Positions 44,649-53,907 of a stretch of 64,000 nucleotides of DNA are shown here, piece by piece. Source of the stretch: Marinomonas atlantica (GTDB taxonomy: Bacteria > Pseudomonadota > Gammaproteobacteria > Pseudomonadales > Marinomonadaceae). The position numbers and the translations under genes were made by a program. The stretch's first letter is position 1. Every line of letters begins with the position of its first letter. The notes under the pieces were generated by a model that made no database searches, was not told where the DNA came from, and saw nothing but the letters and a program-made list of their open reading frames with translations. Location: positions 310,001 through 374,000 of the forward strand of contig NZ_LTAW01000003.1 in assembly GCF_001639725.1 (NCBI RefSeq), in the 5' to 3' direction.

Positions 44649-45986
44649 ATGTCTAGCAAGAATAAGGCTAAGGTTTCTCAAACTGACTTATCTTTCCTAA
44701 GTGATCGAAATGCTGCGATTATGCTTAAGGCTCCTCGTGGTGGCCGTATTATCTTATGGTGTGTATTTTTGTTTGTGAGTGCCGCATTGTTGTGGGCAAA
44801 CTACACTGCCATCGATGAAGTTACAGTAGGTCAAGGTACTGTCATTCCATCTAGCCAAGTCCAAGTCATTCAAAATCTTGAGGGTGGTATCTTAAAAGAA
44901 ACCAGTGTTCGAGTTGGTCAAATGGTTGAAGAAGGCCAGTTATTAATGACCATAGAAAACACAGAAGCATTATCCTCACTACGTGAGCAGCAAGTAGAGC
45001 GTATGAATTTAATGGCGCGCGCTTCTCGATTGGCAGCAGAAGCAAGTGGGCGAGATCCATTGTTCTCGATGGGGATGCGTCAGGAATATCCTGATGTGGT
45101 AAGACGAGAAGAGGCTCTTTATGATAATAGATTGGCTTCATTAAGAGCAAATCAAGCTGTATTTGAGCAACAGATTGCACAAAGAGAACAAGAAATTGTT
45201 GAGCAGCAAGCTAAGCTCGGAAATTTACAAAGTACTTTTGAGTTGGCTAGTGAAGAGCTACGTTTAACTCGCCCTGCATTTGAGCGAGGCGCTGTTTCTA
45301 GGGTTGAGATGCTTCAACTAGAAAGACAAGTTAATCAGTTGCAAGGAGATCTTCAAGCGACCAGTTTGGCTTTACCTCGAGCAAAATCTGCTTTGGAAGA
45401 GGCTCGTACAAAACTAGCTGAAAGCAATGCGAAGTTTCGAGCTGAAGCACAAGAGCAGTTAACAGATGTTAGAGCGCAATTAGATCAACTTAGAGAATCA
45501 AGTGTCTCTTTGGAAGACAAAGTTGATCGTACGTTAGTAAAGTCGCCTGTAAAGGGGATTGTGAAACAGCTGCAGATCAATACTGTAGGTGGTGTGATTA
45601 AGCCTGGCATGACCCTTATGGAAATCGTGCCAATGGAAGACTCTTTGCTTATTGAAGCAAAGGTTAATCCTAAAGATGTTGGCTTTATTCAACCAAATTA
45701 TCCTGCAGTTGTTAAATTGTCTGCTTATGATTTCTCTATATATGGTGGGTTAGAGGCTAGAGTAGAAAATATTTCTGCAGACACCATTATAGATGAAGAA
45801 GGTAATAGTTTTTATATGGTTCGTGTGCGGACTGATAAAAACTTCCTAGGGTCGGATTCTGCGCCTTTGGCGATCATTCCAGGTATGCAGTCTACAGTCG
45901 ATATAATAACAGGTAAGAAAACAGTTTTAGATTACTTACTTAAGCCAATTTTCAAAGCCCAGCAAAATGCGTTACGTGAAAGGTAG
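44649..45986 (+). CDS. lapC: LapC/HlyD-type membrane fusion protein of type I secretion
   Basis: 445 residues. Short cytoplasmic start, one membrane segment (about 33-53), a split lipoyl/barrel-sandwich domain (GTVIPSSQVQVIQNLEGGIL near 78-97 and the matching VDRTLVKSPVKGIVKQL near 295-311), a long coiled coil rich in Gln, Glu and Leu between them (about 115-290), and the C-terminal beta-barrel ending in GMQSTVDIITGKKTVLDYLLKPI, the HlyD family signature. Connects LapB with an outer-membrane TolC-like channel, whose gene is not in the window. Two bases after lapB. Confidence 0.92.
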   Translation: MSSKNKAKVSQTDLSFLSDRNAAIMLKAPRGGRIILWCVFLFVSAALLWANYTAIDEVTVGQGTVIPSSQVQVIQNLEGGILKETSVRVGQMVEEGQLLMTIENTEALSSLREQQVERMNLMARASRLAAEASGRDPLFSMGMRQEYPDVVRREEALYDNRLASLRANQAVFEQQIAQREQEIVEQQAKLGNLQSTFELASEELRLTRPAFERGAVSRVEMLQLERQVNQLQGDLQATSLALPRAKSALEEARTKLAESNAKFRAEAQEQLTDVRAQLDQLRESSVSLEDKVDRTLVKSPVKGIVKQLQINTVGGVIKPGMTLMEIVPMEDSLLIEAKVNPKDVGFIQPNYPAVVKLSAYDFSIYGGLEARVENISADTIIDEEGNSFYMVRVRTDKNFLGSDSAPLAIIPGMQSTVDIITGKKTVLDYLLKPIFKAQQNALRER

Positions 45987-46091
45987 TTACAAAATGTTGA
46001 TCTGTGTTTAGTTATTTTAACAAAAGTTAACATAGTTAGACGGCTTTCATTAATAGAATGAAGTTACTGAGAATAGACCGAGGGGCAGATC

Positions 46092-46739
46092 TTGAACGTA
46101 CTGTGCTGGAATACGAATGAGTCAGTTTTTGAACACTGGATTAAAGTGTTTGAAGGGCATGGTCAGCTCATTCAGAGTCATGGTTTTGATGAGACTGCAG
46201 AGTTGTTACGGGACGGTTCATACGAGTACTGTTTTGTATATTTAGATGACGATGGTTTTTCAGCTAAAGTTGAAGATGTTGTTGCTTTACGTCAGTTTTT
46301 TCCATCTTTAAAAATTCTCGCTTTTCCTTATCTGAGTAGTCAATCAGCTGCTATCCGTATGCTTTCTATGGGCATTAATGGCCAATGTTCGCCTTATATT
46401 GCTAAAGAGCAGCTTCGGTTGGTGTTGTCGGTAGTATCTGCTGGTGAAATTTGGGGTGGTAAGGAGTTTATCCAACAGCTTATTAAGCAGTCTTCTGGGG
46501 CATCACGGCCTGAAAAACTGCTCGAGTGTACCACTAATTTCGTTGGATCAGAGCTGTTATCTGAGCGTGAGGTGGATGTTGCAAAACTGATTGCGGAGGG
46601 CCTTTCTAATAAAGAAATAGCCCGCGATTTAGAGGTTACTGAAAGGACAGTAAAAGCGCATTTAACGGCAGCCTTTAAAAAGCTAAATGTCAAAGATCGC
46701 TTGGCACTTGCTTTATTGGTTCAGCGTGGCAGCTCATAG
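46092..46739 (+). CDS. LuxR-family response-regulator-like transcription factor
   Basis: 215 residues, TTG start at 46092 with GAGGGG upstream. The C-terminal 60 residues are a LuxR/NarL HTH (LLSEREVDVAKLIAEGLSNKEIARDLEVTERTVKAHL). The N-terminal 130 residues have the receiver alternation of strands and helices, but the conserved Lys near GINGQCSPYIA is missing and the phosphoacceptor Asp is uncertain (VYLDDDG), so it is likely an atypical, phosphorylation-independent receiver. Placed about 105 bases after lapC, it is a natural candidate for regulating the secretion genes or the adhesin; that is inferred from position only. Confidence 0.82.
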   Translation: MNVLCWNTNESVFEHWIKVFEGHGQLIQSHGFDETAELLRDGSYEYCFVYLDDDGFSAKVEDVVALRQFFPSLKILAFPYLSSQSAAIRMLSMGINGQCSPYIAKEQLRLVLSVVSAGEIWGGKEFIQQLIKQSSGASRPEKLLECTTNFVGSELLSEREVDVAKLIAEGLSNKEIARDLEVTERTVKAHLTAAFKKLNVKDRLALALLVQRGSS

Positions 46740-46741
46740 TC

Positions 46742-47320
46742 ATGGCAATTGTATTTGAAATAACTGCTTTGATTTTATCGGGTGGCCAAGCACAGCGGAT
46801 GGGCGGTGTTGATAAAGGTCTTCAGGTGTATCAAGGCGTTTCTATGGCGAGACGTCTAGTCGATCTGGTATCACCTTTATGTGTTGATACTGTGATCAGT
46901 GCAAATCGTAATATTAAGCATTATCGCGCTTTAACTCGGTTGGTGGTGAGTGATGTAGAGCCTTGGCAGGGCATTGGTCCGTTAGGTGGCATCTTTTCAG
47001 CACTTGAATCTATCAATTCCTCACACTTATTGATTGTCCCTTGTGATACGCCATGCTTATCTCGAGAGGCATTGCTTAAACTTTTGAAGAGTGCCCAGCA
47101 GGCGCCGGATATAGTGCATTACTTGGAAAGCAAATCTGGTCGTCAGCCACTGCATGCGGTGCTACCAGTAAATCAGCTGAAACAACAGCTGCCAGATTTT
47201 CTAAAGAATACTGAGCATTTTGGTGTAATGAAGTTTTATAAAACGATTGGTGCTGAGTCAGTATATTGGGAGCATGATGATGAGCTTGTTAATATTAATC
47301 ATACCGAGCAGCTAGTTTAA
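46742..47320 (+). CDS. mobA: Molybdenum cofactor guanylyltransferase MobA
   Basis: Attaches GMP to molybdopterin to form the bis-MGD cofactor used by oxidoreductases of the DMSO reductase family. 192 residues. Nucleotidyltransferase loop LILSGGQAQRMGGVDKGL (residues 10-27) and the metal-binding VPCDTPCLS motif are clear. Starts 2 bases after the luxR-type gene and is convergent with the DUF3108 gene, overlapping it by 4 bases. No other molybdenum gene is near. Confidence 0.9.
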   Translation: MAIVFEITALILSGGQAQRMGGVDKGLQVYQGVSMARRLVDLVSPLCVDTVISANRNIKHYRALTRLVVSDVEPWQGIGPLGGIFSALESINSSHLLIVPCDTPCLSREALLKLLKSAQQAPDIVHYLESKSGRQPLHAVLPVNQLKQQLPDFLKNTEHFGVMKFYKTIGAESVYWEHDDELVNINHTEQLV

Positions 47321-48108
47321 GGTGAGCTGATCTTTTCTAAATTCAGAATATAGGACTCACCTTTTTCAAAGTGTTCCATTTTGACCAACAAGTAATCGTA
47401 TTCTGGTGCAAACCAAAAATATGAGTGGCGTTTTTCAGAAAGATTGTCTGTTCTGGCAACCTTTATCGTTTCTAAATGGCCTAACTTAGTGTCGATGGTT
47501 TCTATCTGTTGTTGAGCGAACGTGTAGCGCTTTAATTTCCCGCCATCTGCAATGTCATAAGAGAGTTGTTCGCGCTGATTCAGTAAGTCGAAGCGTAGCT
47601 GTAATTGAAGCGTTAGTCTGTCCAGTGTTAAGTCATTGATATCCATTTTCCATGGATCATTTTTCACATCATTGGTGACTTTCATGTCATCCCAGTCAAA
47701 ATGCAATAGCATTTCTTTATGCTTGCCTAAAATGCGCGACGAATAGTGGTATTTAGTAGGGCGCAAACTGCCACGATCAAGTCTAAACTGACTACTTTCT
47801 TTTAACGACGCGAGTAGTGTGTCGACTGAAAATTCAAATTTCCATGTATTGTCTGTTGTCTGAGTGAGGATTTGAGTACCTTCGACTTTTAAGGTTATTC
47901 CTTTTTTATAAACAGTGCTATAAAGCGCATTGTAAGGCTCAAAAAAACTGTGCTTTTCAGACTCAATTGATGAGTTAATAGTAGAGTTACTTTGATTGTA
48001 CTCAATGCGCGTAGTTTGGCTCGAAGTACTGTCATTATCCGAGTGAGAATAAGAGGGCATTATCTGAAAAAGTAATATGATTGTGAAGACTTGTCTGCTA
48101 ATGCCCAT
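47317..48108 (-). CDS. DUF3108 exported protein
   Basis: 263 residues from ATG 48108 (AGGAAAC 9 bases before); a longer frame into purN is rejected because the protein then starts with a proper signal peptide (MGISRQVFTIILLFQIMPSYSHS). Mature part: FEPYNALYSTVYKKGITLKVEGTQIL, TKYHYSSRILGKHKEMLLHFDW, and the C-terminal FWFAPEYDYLLVKMEHFEKGESY, a DUF3108 pattern of antiparallel strands. The family is periplasmic or outer-membrane associated with unknown role. Follows purN by 11 bases, the usual gammaproteobacterial neighbour. Confidence 0.88.
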   Translation of the reverse strand: MGISRQVFTIILLFQIMPSYSHSDNDSTSSQTTRIEYNQSNSTINSSIESEKHSFFEPYNALYSTVYKKGITLKVEGTQILTQTTDNTWKFEFSVDTLLASLKESSQFRLDRGSLRPTKYHYSSRILGKHKEMLLHFDWDDMKVTNDVKNDPWKMDINDLTLDRLTLQLQLRFDLLNQREQLSYDIADGGKLKRYTFAQQQIETIDTKLGHLETIKVARTDNLSEKRHSYFWFAPEYDYLLVKMEHFEKGESYILNLEKISSP

Positions 48109-48119
48109 CTTGAGGTTTC

Positions 48120-48779
48120 CTAGTGATCGTTTAATTCCGTTGTATAACGTACACCTGACAGCGGCAAAGGTTTTCCATCCAACAAAGCTTTGCCTTCTTG
48201 AAGAGTAAGCCTGCCTAAGCTGAACCATTTGACACTTAATGGATAAATGATGTGCTCAAGGCTATGGACTTTTTTTGCTAGCGAGTCAGCAGTTTCATCT
48301 GACGATATTAAAGTGCTAGCTTGTAAGACAACTGAGCCAGCATCCAGTTCCGAAGTAACGAAGTGAACGGACACACCATGTTCCGTTTCACCCGCATCAA
48401 TGGCACGTTGGTGCGTGTTTAGGCCTTTGTACTTAGGCAATAATGAAGGGTGTATATTTAGCATACGACCTTCATAATGACGCGTAAAATCTTCCGTAAG
48501 AATGCGCATGAAGCCCGCAAGAACCACCAGCTTAGGCTGATACTGGTCGATCAAGGTCATCAGAGCTTGATCGAATGCTTCGCGACTTTCAAACTGTTTA
48601 TGGTCAAGGGCATGAGTAGCAATGTCAGCATTGCTAGCACGTTCTAGTCCATAAGCAGAGGCTTTGTTGCTGATAACTGCCTTTATATCAATATCGAGGT
48701 CACCTTGCAGGCTTTGATCAATCAAAGCCTGCAAATTGCTGCCGCTGCCTGAGATTAAAACAACGACGGGGCAACTCAT
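48120..48779 (-). CDS. purN: Phosphoribosylglycinamide formyltransferase PurN
   Basis: Transfers formyl from 10-formyl-THF to GAR in purine synthesis. 219 residues. Start [19 protein letters not shown] holds the GAR phosphate loop, and the catalytic Asn108, His110 ([12 protein letters not shown]) and Asp146 (ELDAGS) are present. Starts inside the last 4 bases of purM, so it is translationally coupled. Confidence 0.96.
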   Translation of the reverse strand: MSCPVVVLISGSGSNLQALIDQSLQGDLDIDIKAVISNKASAYGLERASNADIATHALDHKQFESREAFDQALMTLIDQYQPKLVVLAGFMRILTEDFTRHYEGRMLNIHPSLLPKYKGLNTHQRAIDAGETEHGVSVHFVTSELDAGSVVLQASTLISSDETADSLAKKVHSLEHIIYPLSVKWFSLGRLTLQEGKALLDGKPLPLSGVRYTTELNDH

Positions 48780-49831
48780 GCAGAGGCCTCTAGATCAGAG
48801 ATAATAACTTCTTTGTCAGATAGCTCACGGATCTCACCGATAACCCATGCATTTTCGCCTTCAGCTTGAAGGGTTGATAGCGTTTTGTCTGTATCTTCTG
48901 TGTTGATTGCTAGAACCATACCGACGCCACAGTTTAGTACGCGGTACATTTCTTCTTGCTCAACGTTGCCTTTTGCTTGCAGCCAGTCAAAGATCGCCGG
49001 GCGTGTCCAGCTAGTTGCATCAATATACGCTGATGTGCCTTCTGGTAAAACGCGAGGAATGTTTTCTAGTAAGCCGCCGCCAGTGATGTGCGCTAATGCA
49101 TTTAGATTAACGGTTTCCATTAATTTTAGGATGGATTTAACGTAAATTTTCGTCGGAGCAAGTAGGGCATCTTTAAGGGCAATGCCATCCACTTCTTCGT
49201 CAAGATTTGAGTTATTCACTTCCAAAATCTTACGAATTAATGAGTAGCCGTTTGAGTGTGGGCCTGATGAACCTAAAGCGATCAAAGTATTACCGGCTTT
49301 AACATTGCTGCCGTCAATGATTTGGTCTTCCTCAGCGACACCCACACAGAAACCTGCAAGATCGTAATCGCCGTCGTGGTACATGCCAGGCATTTCTGCT
49401 GTTTCGCCACCCACTAGAGCACAGCCTGACTGTAGACAGCCTTCACCAATGCCGGTGACAACGTCCGCGGCAACGTCCACGTCAAGTTTACCTGTTGCGT
49501 AATAATCTAGGAAAAGTAGAGGCTCAGCACCTGCAACAATAAGATCATTCACACACATTGCCACTAGGTCAATGCCGATGGTGTCATGTTTGTTTAGGTC
49601 CATTGCTAAACGCAGCTTTGTGCCGACACCGTCTGTACCGGATACTAAGACGGGTTTCTTGTACTTTTCTGGTAGACGAGTAAGGGCGCCGAAGCCACCT
49701 AATCCACCTAGTACTTCAGGGCGGCGCGTTTTTTTACTGACGCCTTTAATGCGTTCTACAAGTTCGTTGCCCGCATTAATATCTACGCCTGCGTCTTTGT
49801 AACTAATCGAGGTTTTATTCGATTCGGTCAT
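48776..49831 (-). CDS. purM: Phosphoribosylformylglycinamidine cyclo-ligase PurM
   Basis: ATP-dependent AIR synthetase of purine synthesis. 351 residues; opens [20 protein letters not shown], followed by the [14 protein letters not shown] and [11 protein letters not shown] motifs that form the active site. The purM-purN-DUF3108 order and divergence from DUF2066 are typical of the Pseudomonas/Oceanospirillum group. Confidence 0.97.
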   Translation of the reverse strand: MTESNKTSISYKDAGVDINAGNELVERIKGVSKKTRRPEVLGGLGGFGALTRLPEKYKKPVLVSGTDGVGTKLRLAMDLNKHDTIGIDLVAMCVNDLIVAGAEPLLFLDYYATGKLDVDVAADVVTGIGEGCLQSGCALVGGETAEMPGMYHDGDYDLAGFCVGVAEEDQIIDGSNVKAGNTLIALGSSGPHSNGYSLIRKILEVNNSNLDEEVDGIALKDALLAPTKIYVKSILKLMETVNLNALAHITGGGLLENIPRVLPEGTSAYIDATSWTRPAIFDWLQAKGNVEQEEMYRVLNCGVGMVLAINTEDTDKTLSTLQAEGENAWVIGEIRELSDKEVIISDLEASA

Positions 49832-49951
49832 TGCCTAAGCCTTATCATGGTGTGGGAAAAACGGCATTTTAACACAGTGGAAAATAAGGGCTATGGTTCT
49901 TTGCGCAGAAGACAGTAGAATAGAGAAAATACGATAAGTGAGGGGATTATT

Positions 49952-51034
49952 TTGAAGCGTATTGTCTTTGTTTGGCTATTGTTACTTTCATCAATGGGCC
50001 ATGCGGTGCAAGTTTCTAACTTATATTCGTCTATTGTGCAGGTGCCCGCTAGTTTAGATGATCAGCAGTTATTGAACCGAGCCTTTGTTCAAGCGATTGA
50101 TGACGTGTTGTTGAGGGTTTCAGGGAAGTCAGATGACTTATCTTCTCAAGTGCTAGCTAAGGCACATCGTTCTGTAGCTGGATGGGTCGCTCAACACTCA
50201 GTACAAGATGTTGTTGAAACAATTCTAGGTAGTGATGGGCCAGAGGCTGCTAAAGAGGTCAATGTGACATTTTATAAGGAGTCTGTGGATCGTTTTCTGC
50301 TTGATCAGGGGTTGCCTGTTTGGGGTAGTAATCGGCCGAGTATTCTGGTTTGGTTGATTGAAGAAAACAGTGGCTCTCGAAAAATGTTTGGCGCTAACCA
50401 TCCATCTGCCGCTTTGTCAGAATTGTTTGATGGCGCTAAGTTGCATGGCTTGCCAGTCTATGCACCTCTTGTGGATAGTGTGGATAAGAACGCTTTAGAT
50501 TCTAGTGCACTATGGGGCTTCTTTGAAGAGGATATTCTTAATGCCAGTGAACGCTATCAAACAGATATTGTGTTGGCGATTAGAGTTAGTCAATACCGCG
50601 GTGAGGCTGTCGTTGAAAGTATGCTTTTGGCCCCAAATCAGTCGTCGCGCCTAGTTTCAGTTACAAATGCATCTAAGCGTAAGGCGATGCAGGAGATATT
50701 GTTGAAGCTCTCCGCTTTGCTTTCAGATCGATATGCCTCTATTCGCTTAGCTACTCCTAATCAACTGTACGTGAAAGTTAATGGGGTGAATGATTATCAA
50801 GCAATGTCTTCATTGAAAAACTATTTAGGCTCTATAGGCGTAGTAAAGCAATGGCAGTTAAGCAGTGTTGTTGGTGATCAAGTTGAGTTTAATGTGTCTT
50901 TGAATGGTACAGAAAGTAAGCTTAGAAACAGTGTGGCGTTGAGTAGTATGTTGGCTGCTTTGCCAGTGGACCCACTGGAATACAATGCAAACCGAGTTAT
51001 TAATTATCAATATACGGGTAAAGGTAACAATTAG
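49952..51034 (+). CDS. DUF2066 exported protein
   Basis: 360 residues with a TTG start at 49952 (GAGGGG upstream) and a signal peptide MKRIVFVWLLLLSSMGHA. The mature start VSNLYSSIVQVPASLDDQQLLNRAFVQAIDDVLLRVSGKS is the DUF2066 hallmark, and DIVLAIRVSQYRGEAVVE and LPVDPLEYNANRVINYQY occur later. Periplasmic, possibly outer-membrane-associated; function not established. Divergent from purM as in Pseudomonas. The next gene starts directly after its stop. Confidence 0.85.
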   Translation: MKRIVFVWLLLLSSMGHAVQVSNLYSSIVQVPASLDDQQLLNRAFVQAIDDVLLRVSGKSDDLSSQVLAKAHRSVAGWVAQHSVQDVVETILGSDGPEAAKEVNVTFYKESVDRFLLDQGLPVWGSNRPSILVWLIEENSGSRKMFGANHPSAALSELFDGAKLHGLPVYAPLVDSVDKNALDSSALWGFFEEDILNASERYQTDIVLAIRVSQYRGEAVVESMLLAPNQSSRLVSVTNASKRKAMQEILLKLSALLSDRYASIRLATPNQLYVKVNGVNDYQAMSSLKNYLGSIGVVKQWQLSSVVGDQVEFNVSLNGTESKLRNSVALSSMLAALPVDPLEYNANRVINYQYTGKGNN

Positions 51035-51268
51035 ATGGCTAATGAAACAGAAGTAACATCAGTGTTGAAAGACTTTTTTGCGCGTCCGGCAGAAGAACGG
51101 CAAGATTTTTTGCAGCAAACTTGGTGTAACCAATGTATGGAAATGGACCTAGGGATGAAAAACCCGCAAGAATATAAAGCGGGTGAGCGTACTTGGATTG
51201 AGGGTGACTGTGTGAAATGTGGTACAAAAATTATTACTGAGATCGTGGTAGAAGACGACGAAGAGTAA
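51035..51268 (+). CDS. Small CxxC-CxxC (zinc-ribbon-like) protein
   Basis: 77 residues, acidic. Two CxxC pairs, Cys31/Cys34 (WCNQCMEM) and Cys59/Cys62 (DCVKCGT), 24 residues apart, suggest a zinc ribbon or small iron-sulfur site. Helical N-terminal part FFARPAEERQDFLQQTW and an acidic tail VVEDDEE. No recognised family. The ATG abuts the DUF2066 stop, so they are probably co-transcribed; a bidirectional terminator follows. Confidence 0.75.
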   Translation: MANETEVTSVLKDFFARPAEERQDFLQQTWCNQCMEMDLGMKNPQEYKAGERTWIEGDCVKCGTKIITEIVVEDDEE

Positions 51269-51280
51269 TTAGTATCAGCA

Positions 51281-51311
51281 CAAAAAAAAGCGGCTTAAGC
51301 CGCTTTTTTTG
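51281..51311. terminator. Bidirectional terminator between the CxxC gene and gltA
   Basis: AAGCGGCTTAAGCCGCTT palindrome flanked by A-run upstream and T-run downstream; serves the plus-strand gene and gltA on the minus strand. Confidence 0.92.
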
Positions 51312-51333
51312 TCTGTATGCGTGGATAGCTTAC

Positions 51334-52617
51334 TTATTTATCCGTTGGGAAATCACGTTCAGTGTGTCCCACATACAGTTGGCGAGGGCGTCCAATTTTG
51401 TATGCACCGCCAATCATCTCATTCCAGTGAGAGATCCATCCAATAGTGCGAGACATCGCGAAGATTACCGTAAACATAGAGGTAGGGATGCCTATTGCTT
51501 TCATTATGATGCCAGAGTAGAAGTCCACGTTTGGATAAAGCTTGCGCTCCACGAAGTAAGGGTCTTCTAAAGCAATTTGCTCAAGGCGTTTTGCAATTTT
51601 CAACATAGGGTCATCTGATTGCCCTAGTTCAGCTAGAACTTGATCACATGTTTCGCGCATAACTTTAGCGCGAGGGTCAAAGTTTTTATAGACACGATGA
51701 CCAAAACCCATTAGGCGGAAAGGGTCGTTCTTATCTTTAGCTTTGGCGATGAATTCGTCAATCTTGGATTCGTCACCAATTTCTTCAAGCATAGATAGAA
51801 CTGCTTCGTTTGCGCCGCCGTGAGCAGGGCCCCAAAGCGTTGCGATGCCTGCAGCGATACATGCAAATGGATTAGCCCCTGAAGAGCCTGCTAAGCGAAC
51901 GGTCGATGTTGATGCGTTTTGCTCATGATCGGCATGAAGGATAAAGATCCGATCCATCGCCTTAGCGAATACAGGGTTTACTTTATATTCTTCGCATGGT
52001 GTTGCAAACATCATGTATAGAAAGCTTTCCGCGTAGTTCAAGTCGTTACGAGGGTACATGGTCGGTTGACCTTTTGAGTACTTGTAACACATTGATGCAA
52101 GCGTTGGCATTTTTGAAATCAATCGGAAGGCAGCAATTTCACGATGCTTAGGATCATTGATGTCCATGTGGTCTTGGTAGAAGGCGGATAGCGCGCCTAC
52201 TAAGCCAACCATAACTGCCATAGGGTGAGCATCGTTACGGAAGCCATCAAGGAACTTCTGCATAGATTCTGACACCATGGTATGGTTTTTTACCGTTTCA
52301 ACGAACTCTGCTTTTTCTTTAGTGCTTGGCAGCTCTCCGTATAGAAGTAGGTAACATGTTTCAAGGTAGTCTGAGTGTTCTGCTAAATCAGCGATTTTGT
52401 AACCGCGATGTAGAAGCACGCCTGCTTCACCGTCTATGTAGGTGATAGCAGATTCACATGAGCCAGTAGACATGAAGCCAGGATCATAAGTGAAGACACC
52501 GTGAGAACCAAGAGTTCTTACATCTATCACGTCTTGTCCAGCTGTACCTGTTAATACAGGAAGTTCAATCGTTTGATCGATACCGTCTACCGTTATGCGA
52601 GCTTTTTTGTCAGCCAT
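51334..52617 (-). CDS. gltA: Citrate synthase (type II)
   Basis: Condenses acetyl-CoA and oxaloacetate. 427 residues from ATG 52617 (GGAGACC upstream); a longer frame is rejected since [12 protein letters not shown] is the family start. Catalytic His266 (GPAHGGAN), His307 (GFGHRVY) and Asp365 (NVDFYSG) are all present. The 427-residue, NADH-regulated hexameric type is typical of gammaproteobacteria. Divergent from sdhCDAB, as in E. coli. Confidence 0.97.
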   Translation of the reverse strand: MADKKARITVDGIDQTIELPVLTGTAGQDVIDVRTLGSHGVFTYDPGFMSTGSCESAITYIDGEAGVLLHRGYKIADLAEHSDYLETCYLLLYGELPSTKEKAEFVETVKNHTMVSESMQKFLDGFRNDAHPMAVMVGLVGALSAFYQDHMDINDPKHREIAAFRLISKMPTLASMCYKYSKGQPTMYPRNDLNYAESFLYMMFATPCEEYKVNPVFAKAMDRIFILHADHEQNASTSTVRLAGSSGANPFACIAAGIATLWGPAHGGANEAVLSMLEEIGDESKIDEFIAKAKDKNDPFRLMGFGHRVYKNFDPRAKVMRETCDQVLAELGQSDDPMLKIAKRLEQIALEDPYFVERKLYPNVDFYSGIIMKAIGIPTSMFTVIFAMSRTIGWISHWNEMIGGAYKIGRPRQLYVGHTERDFPTDK

Positions 52618-52690
52618 TTTTGGTCTCCTTCGTACTCTGGTCCGGGGCAAAGAGCCTTGAATTAGCTCTCCAGGCCCAGAAGGTGCGGAA

Positions 52691-52720
52691 AAAATACTTT
52701 CTTAGGGGTTACAAAGTCAA
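52691..52720 (-). promoter_or_regulatory. gltA promoter
   Basis: On the minus strand TTGACT, 18-base spacer, TATTTT, about 75 bases before the gltA start codon. Confidence 0.55.
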
Positions 52721-52906
52721 TTGGACAAATTTCTTACTGCTTACTTGATCCTAGTGATTTCTTTGTAAATTTGTAACGTAGTTATTGCTAAGAGATGGTC
52801 GATAAGTGATCGTTTTGTTTTTATCTTACTGAATTTAAAAGGAAAAATTAATTTATTAAAATTTCGTAAATATGTAATTTTATACCATTATTGCTTTTGT
52901 TTATGG

Positions 52907-52929
52907 CACCATTCATTTTATGAATGGTG
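52907..52929. promoter_or_regulatory. Perfect 10-bp inverted repeat between gltA and sdhC
   Basis: CACCATTCAT-TTT-ATGAATGGTG, lying 50-75 bases upstream of the sdh -10 box. Could be a regulator operator or a transcription boundary between the divergent operons. Confidence 0.4.
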
Positions 52930-52957
52930 ATCATTGAAAACCCCTTGTCCTGTGTAT

Positions 52958-52987
52958 TTGTTTTAGGTTTTTGGCCTAGTCTATAAT
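52958..52987 (+). promoter_or_regulatory. sdhCDAB promoter
   Basis: TTGTTT, 18-base spacer and a perfect TATAAT (52982-52987). The predicted transcript has a leader of about 190 bases before sdhC. Confidence 0.6.
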
Positions 52988-53185
52988 TGCGTTCCGATGA
53001 TTTCATTGATTTGTCGGTGTTATTTGGCAAGTTTGAGTCGCTTGTGCCAATGTCGCTTGCAAATCGATGGGATTTTCAAGGAGGCCTATGTGATCCAATA
53101 AGAGCAGAACTATCGTTACTTACTGGTGAAAATAGAACTTGGGTCGTGATTGACCATTCAATCAAATAAAGTGGTGTATAGAGTC

Positions 53186-53563
53186 GTGAACAAAAAAAGA
53201 CCAGTCAATCTTGATATTTCCACAATATCAATGCCAGTAACCGCAATTGTCTCTATCTTGCATCGAGTAACGGGGATCATCCTATTTATTGGGTTAGCAT
53301 TCTTGTTCTATGCATTCGATCAGTCATTGTCTTCACAACAAGGTTTTGATCAAGTGGTAGAGGTGCTACAAAACAACTTCCTAGCAAAATTTGTCGTTTG
53401 GGGTGTCGTTTCTGCATTGATGTACCATTTTGTAGCAGGTATTAAACACTTGTTTATGGATTTGGGGCATTTCGAAGAACTTGAAAGTGGCCGCATGGCG
53501 GCGAAAGCGAACTTAGTGATCGCAGTTGTTCTGATTCTACTAGCAGGAGTATGGATATGGTAA
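53186..53563 (+). CDS. sdhC: Succinate dehydrogenase cytochrome b556 subunit
   Basis: Membrane anchor subunit of complex II that binds haem b and ubiquinone with SdhD. 125 residues from GTG 53186, chosen because NKKRPVNLDISTISMPVTA matches the start of Pseudomonas SdhC; an upstream TTG at 53150 would add 12 unrelated residues. Three membrane helices; the SILHRVTG motif and haem His in MYHFVAGIKH are conserved. Overlaps sdhD by 7 bases. Confidence 0.93.
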   Translation: MNKKRPVNLDISTISMPVTAIVSILHRVTGIILFIGLAFLFYAFDQSLSSQQGFDQVVEVLQNNFLAKFVVWGVVSALMYHFVAGIKHLFMDLGHFEELESGRMAAKANLVIAVVLILLAGVWIW

Positions 53564-53904
53564 CTCAAATTACTAGCTTTGGCCGTTCAGGTCTGTATGA
53601 CTGGATGATGCAGCGCATCTCTGCATTGGTATTGTCAGCTTACAGTATCTTTCTCATCGGTTACTTGCTTCTGAACCCAGATCTAACCTATGAGCAATGG
53701 AGTGGTTTATTTGAATCTACTTCTATGCGTATTTTTAGTCTCTTGACACTTCTTTCCATTGGCATCCATTCGTGGATAGGCTTGTGGTCTATTTCAACGG
53801 ACTACATTAAATCAACAGGTGTTCGTTTCTTCTTTCAATCCGTATGTGGCTTAGTAATGTTTATCTATGTCGTATGGGGAATTCAGGTTCTTTGGGGGCT
53901 ATAA
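53557..53904 (+). CDS. sdhD: Succinate dehydrogenase membrane anchor subunit
   Basis: 115 residues from ATG 53557 (GGAG 7 bases before); the ATG at 53551 sits too close to that site. MVTQITSFGRSGLYDWMMQRISALVL matches Pseudomonas SdhD. Three membrane segments and the SIGIHSWIGLWSISTDY block with the haem/quinone-side residues. Second hydrophobic subunit of complex II. Confidence 0.93.
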   Translation: MVTQITSFGRSGLYDWMMQRISALVLSAYSIFLIGYLLLNPDLTYEQWSGLFESTSMRIFSLLTLLSIGIHSWIGLWSISTDYIKSTGVRFFFQSVCGLVMFIYVVWGIQVLWGL

Positions 53905-53907
53905 ATA

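Larger units (their letters stand above)
52618..53185. other. Divergent gltA/sdhC regulatory region
   Basis: About 570 AT-rich bases without a convincing gene. It holds the gltA promoter, the sdh promoter, a 10-bp hairpin at 52907-52929 and an sdh leader of about 190 bases with a strong but apparently unused Shine-Dalgarno sequence (53078-53084). Two ORFs of 60 codons here look spurious. Confidence 0.7.

Noticed and set aside
52848..53169. Two 60-codon ORFs in the gltA-sdhC gap
   Set aside because: AT-rich, no family, poor ribosome sites; they overlap the sdh promoter and leader, which explain the region better.
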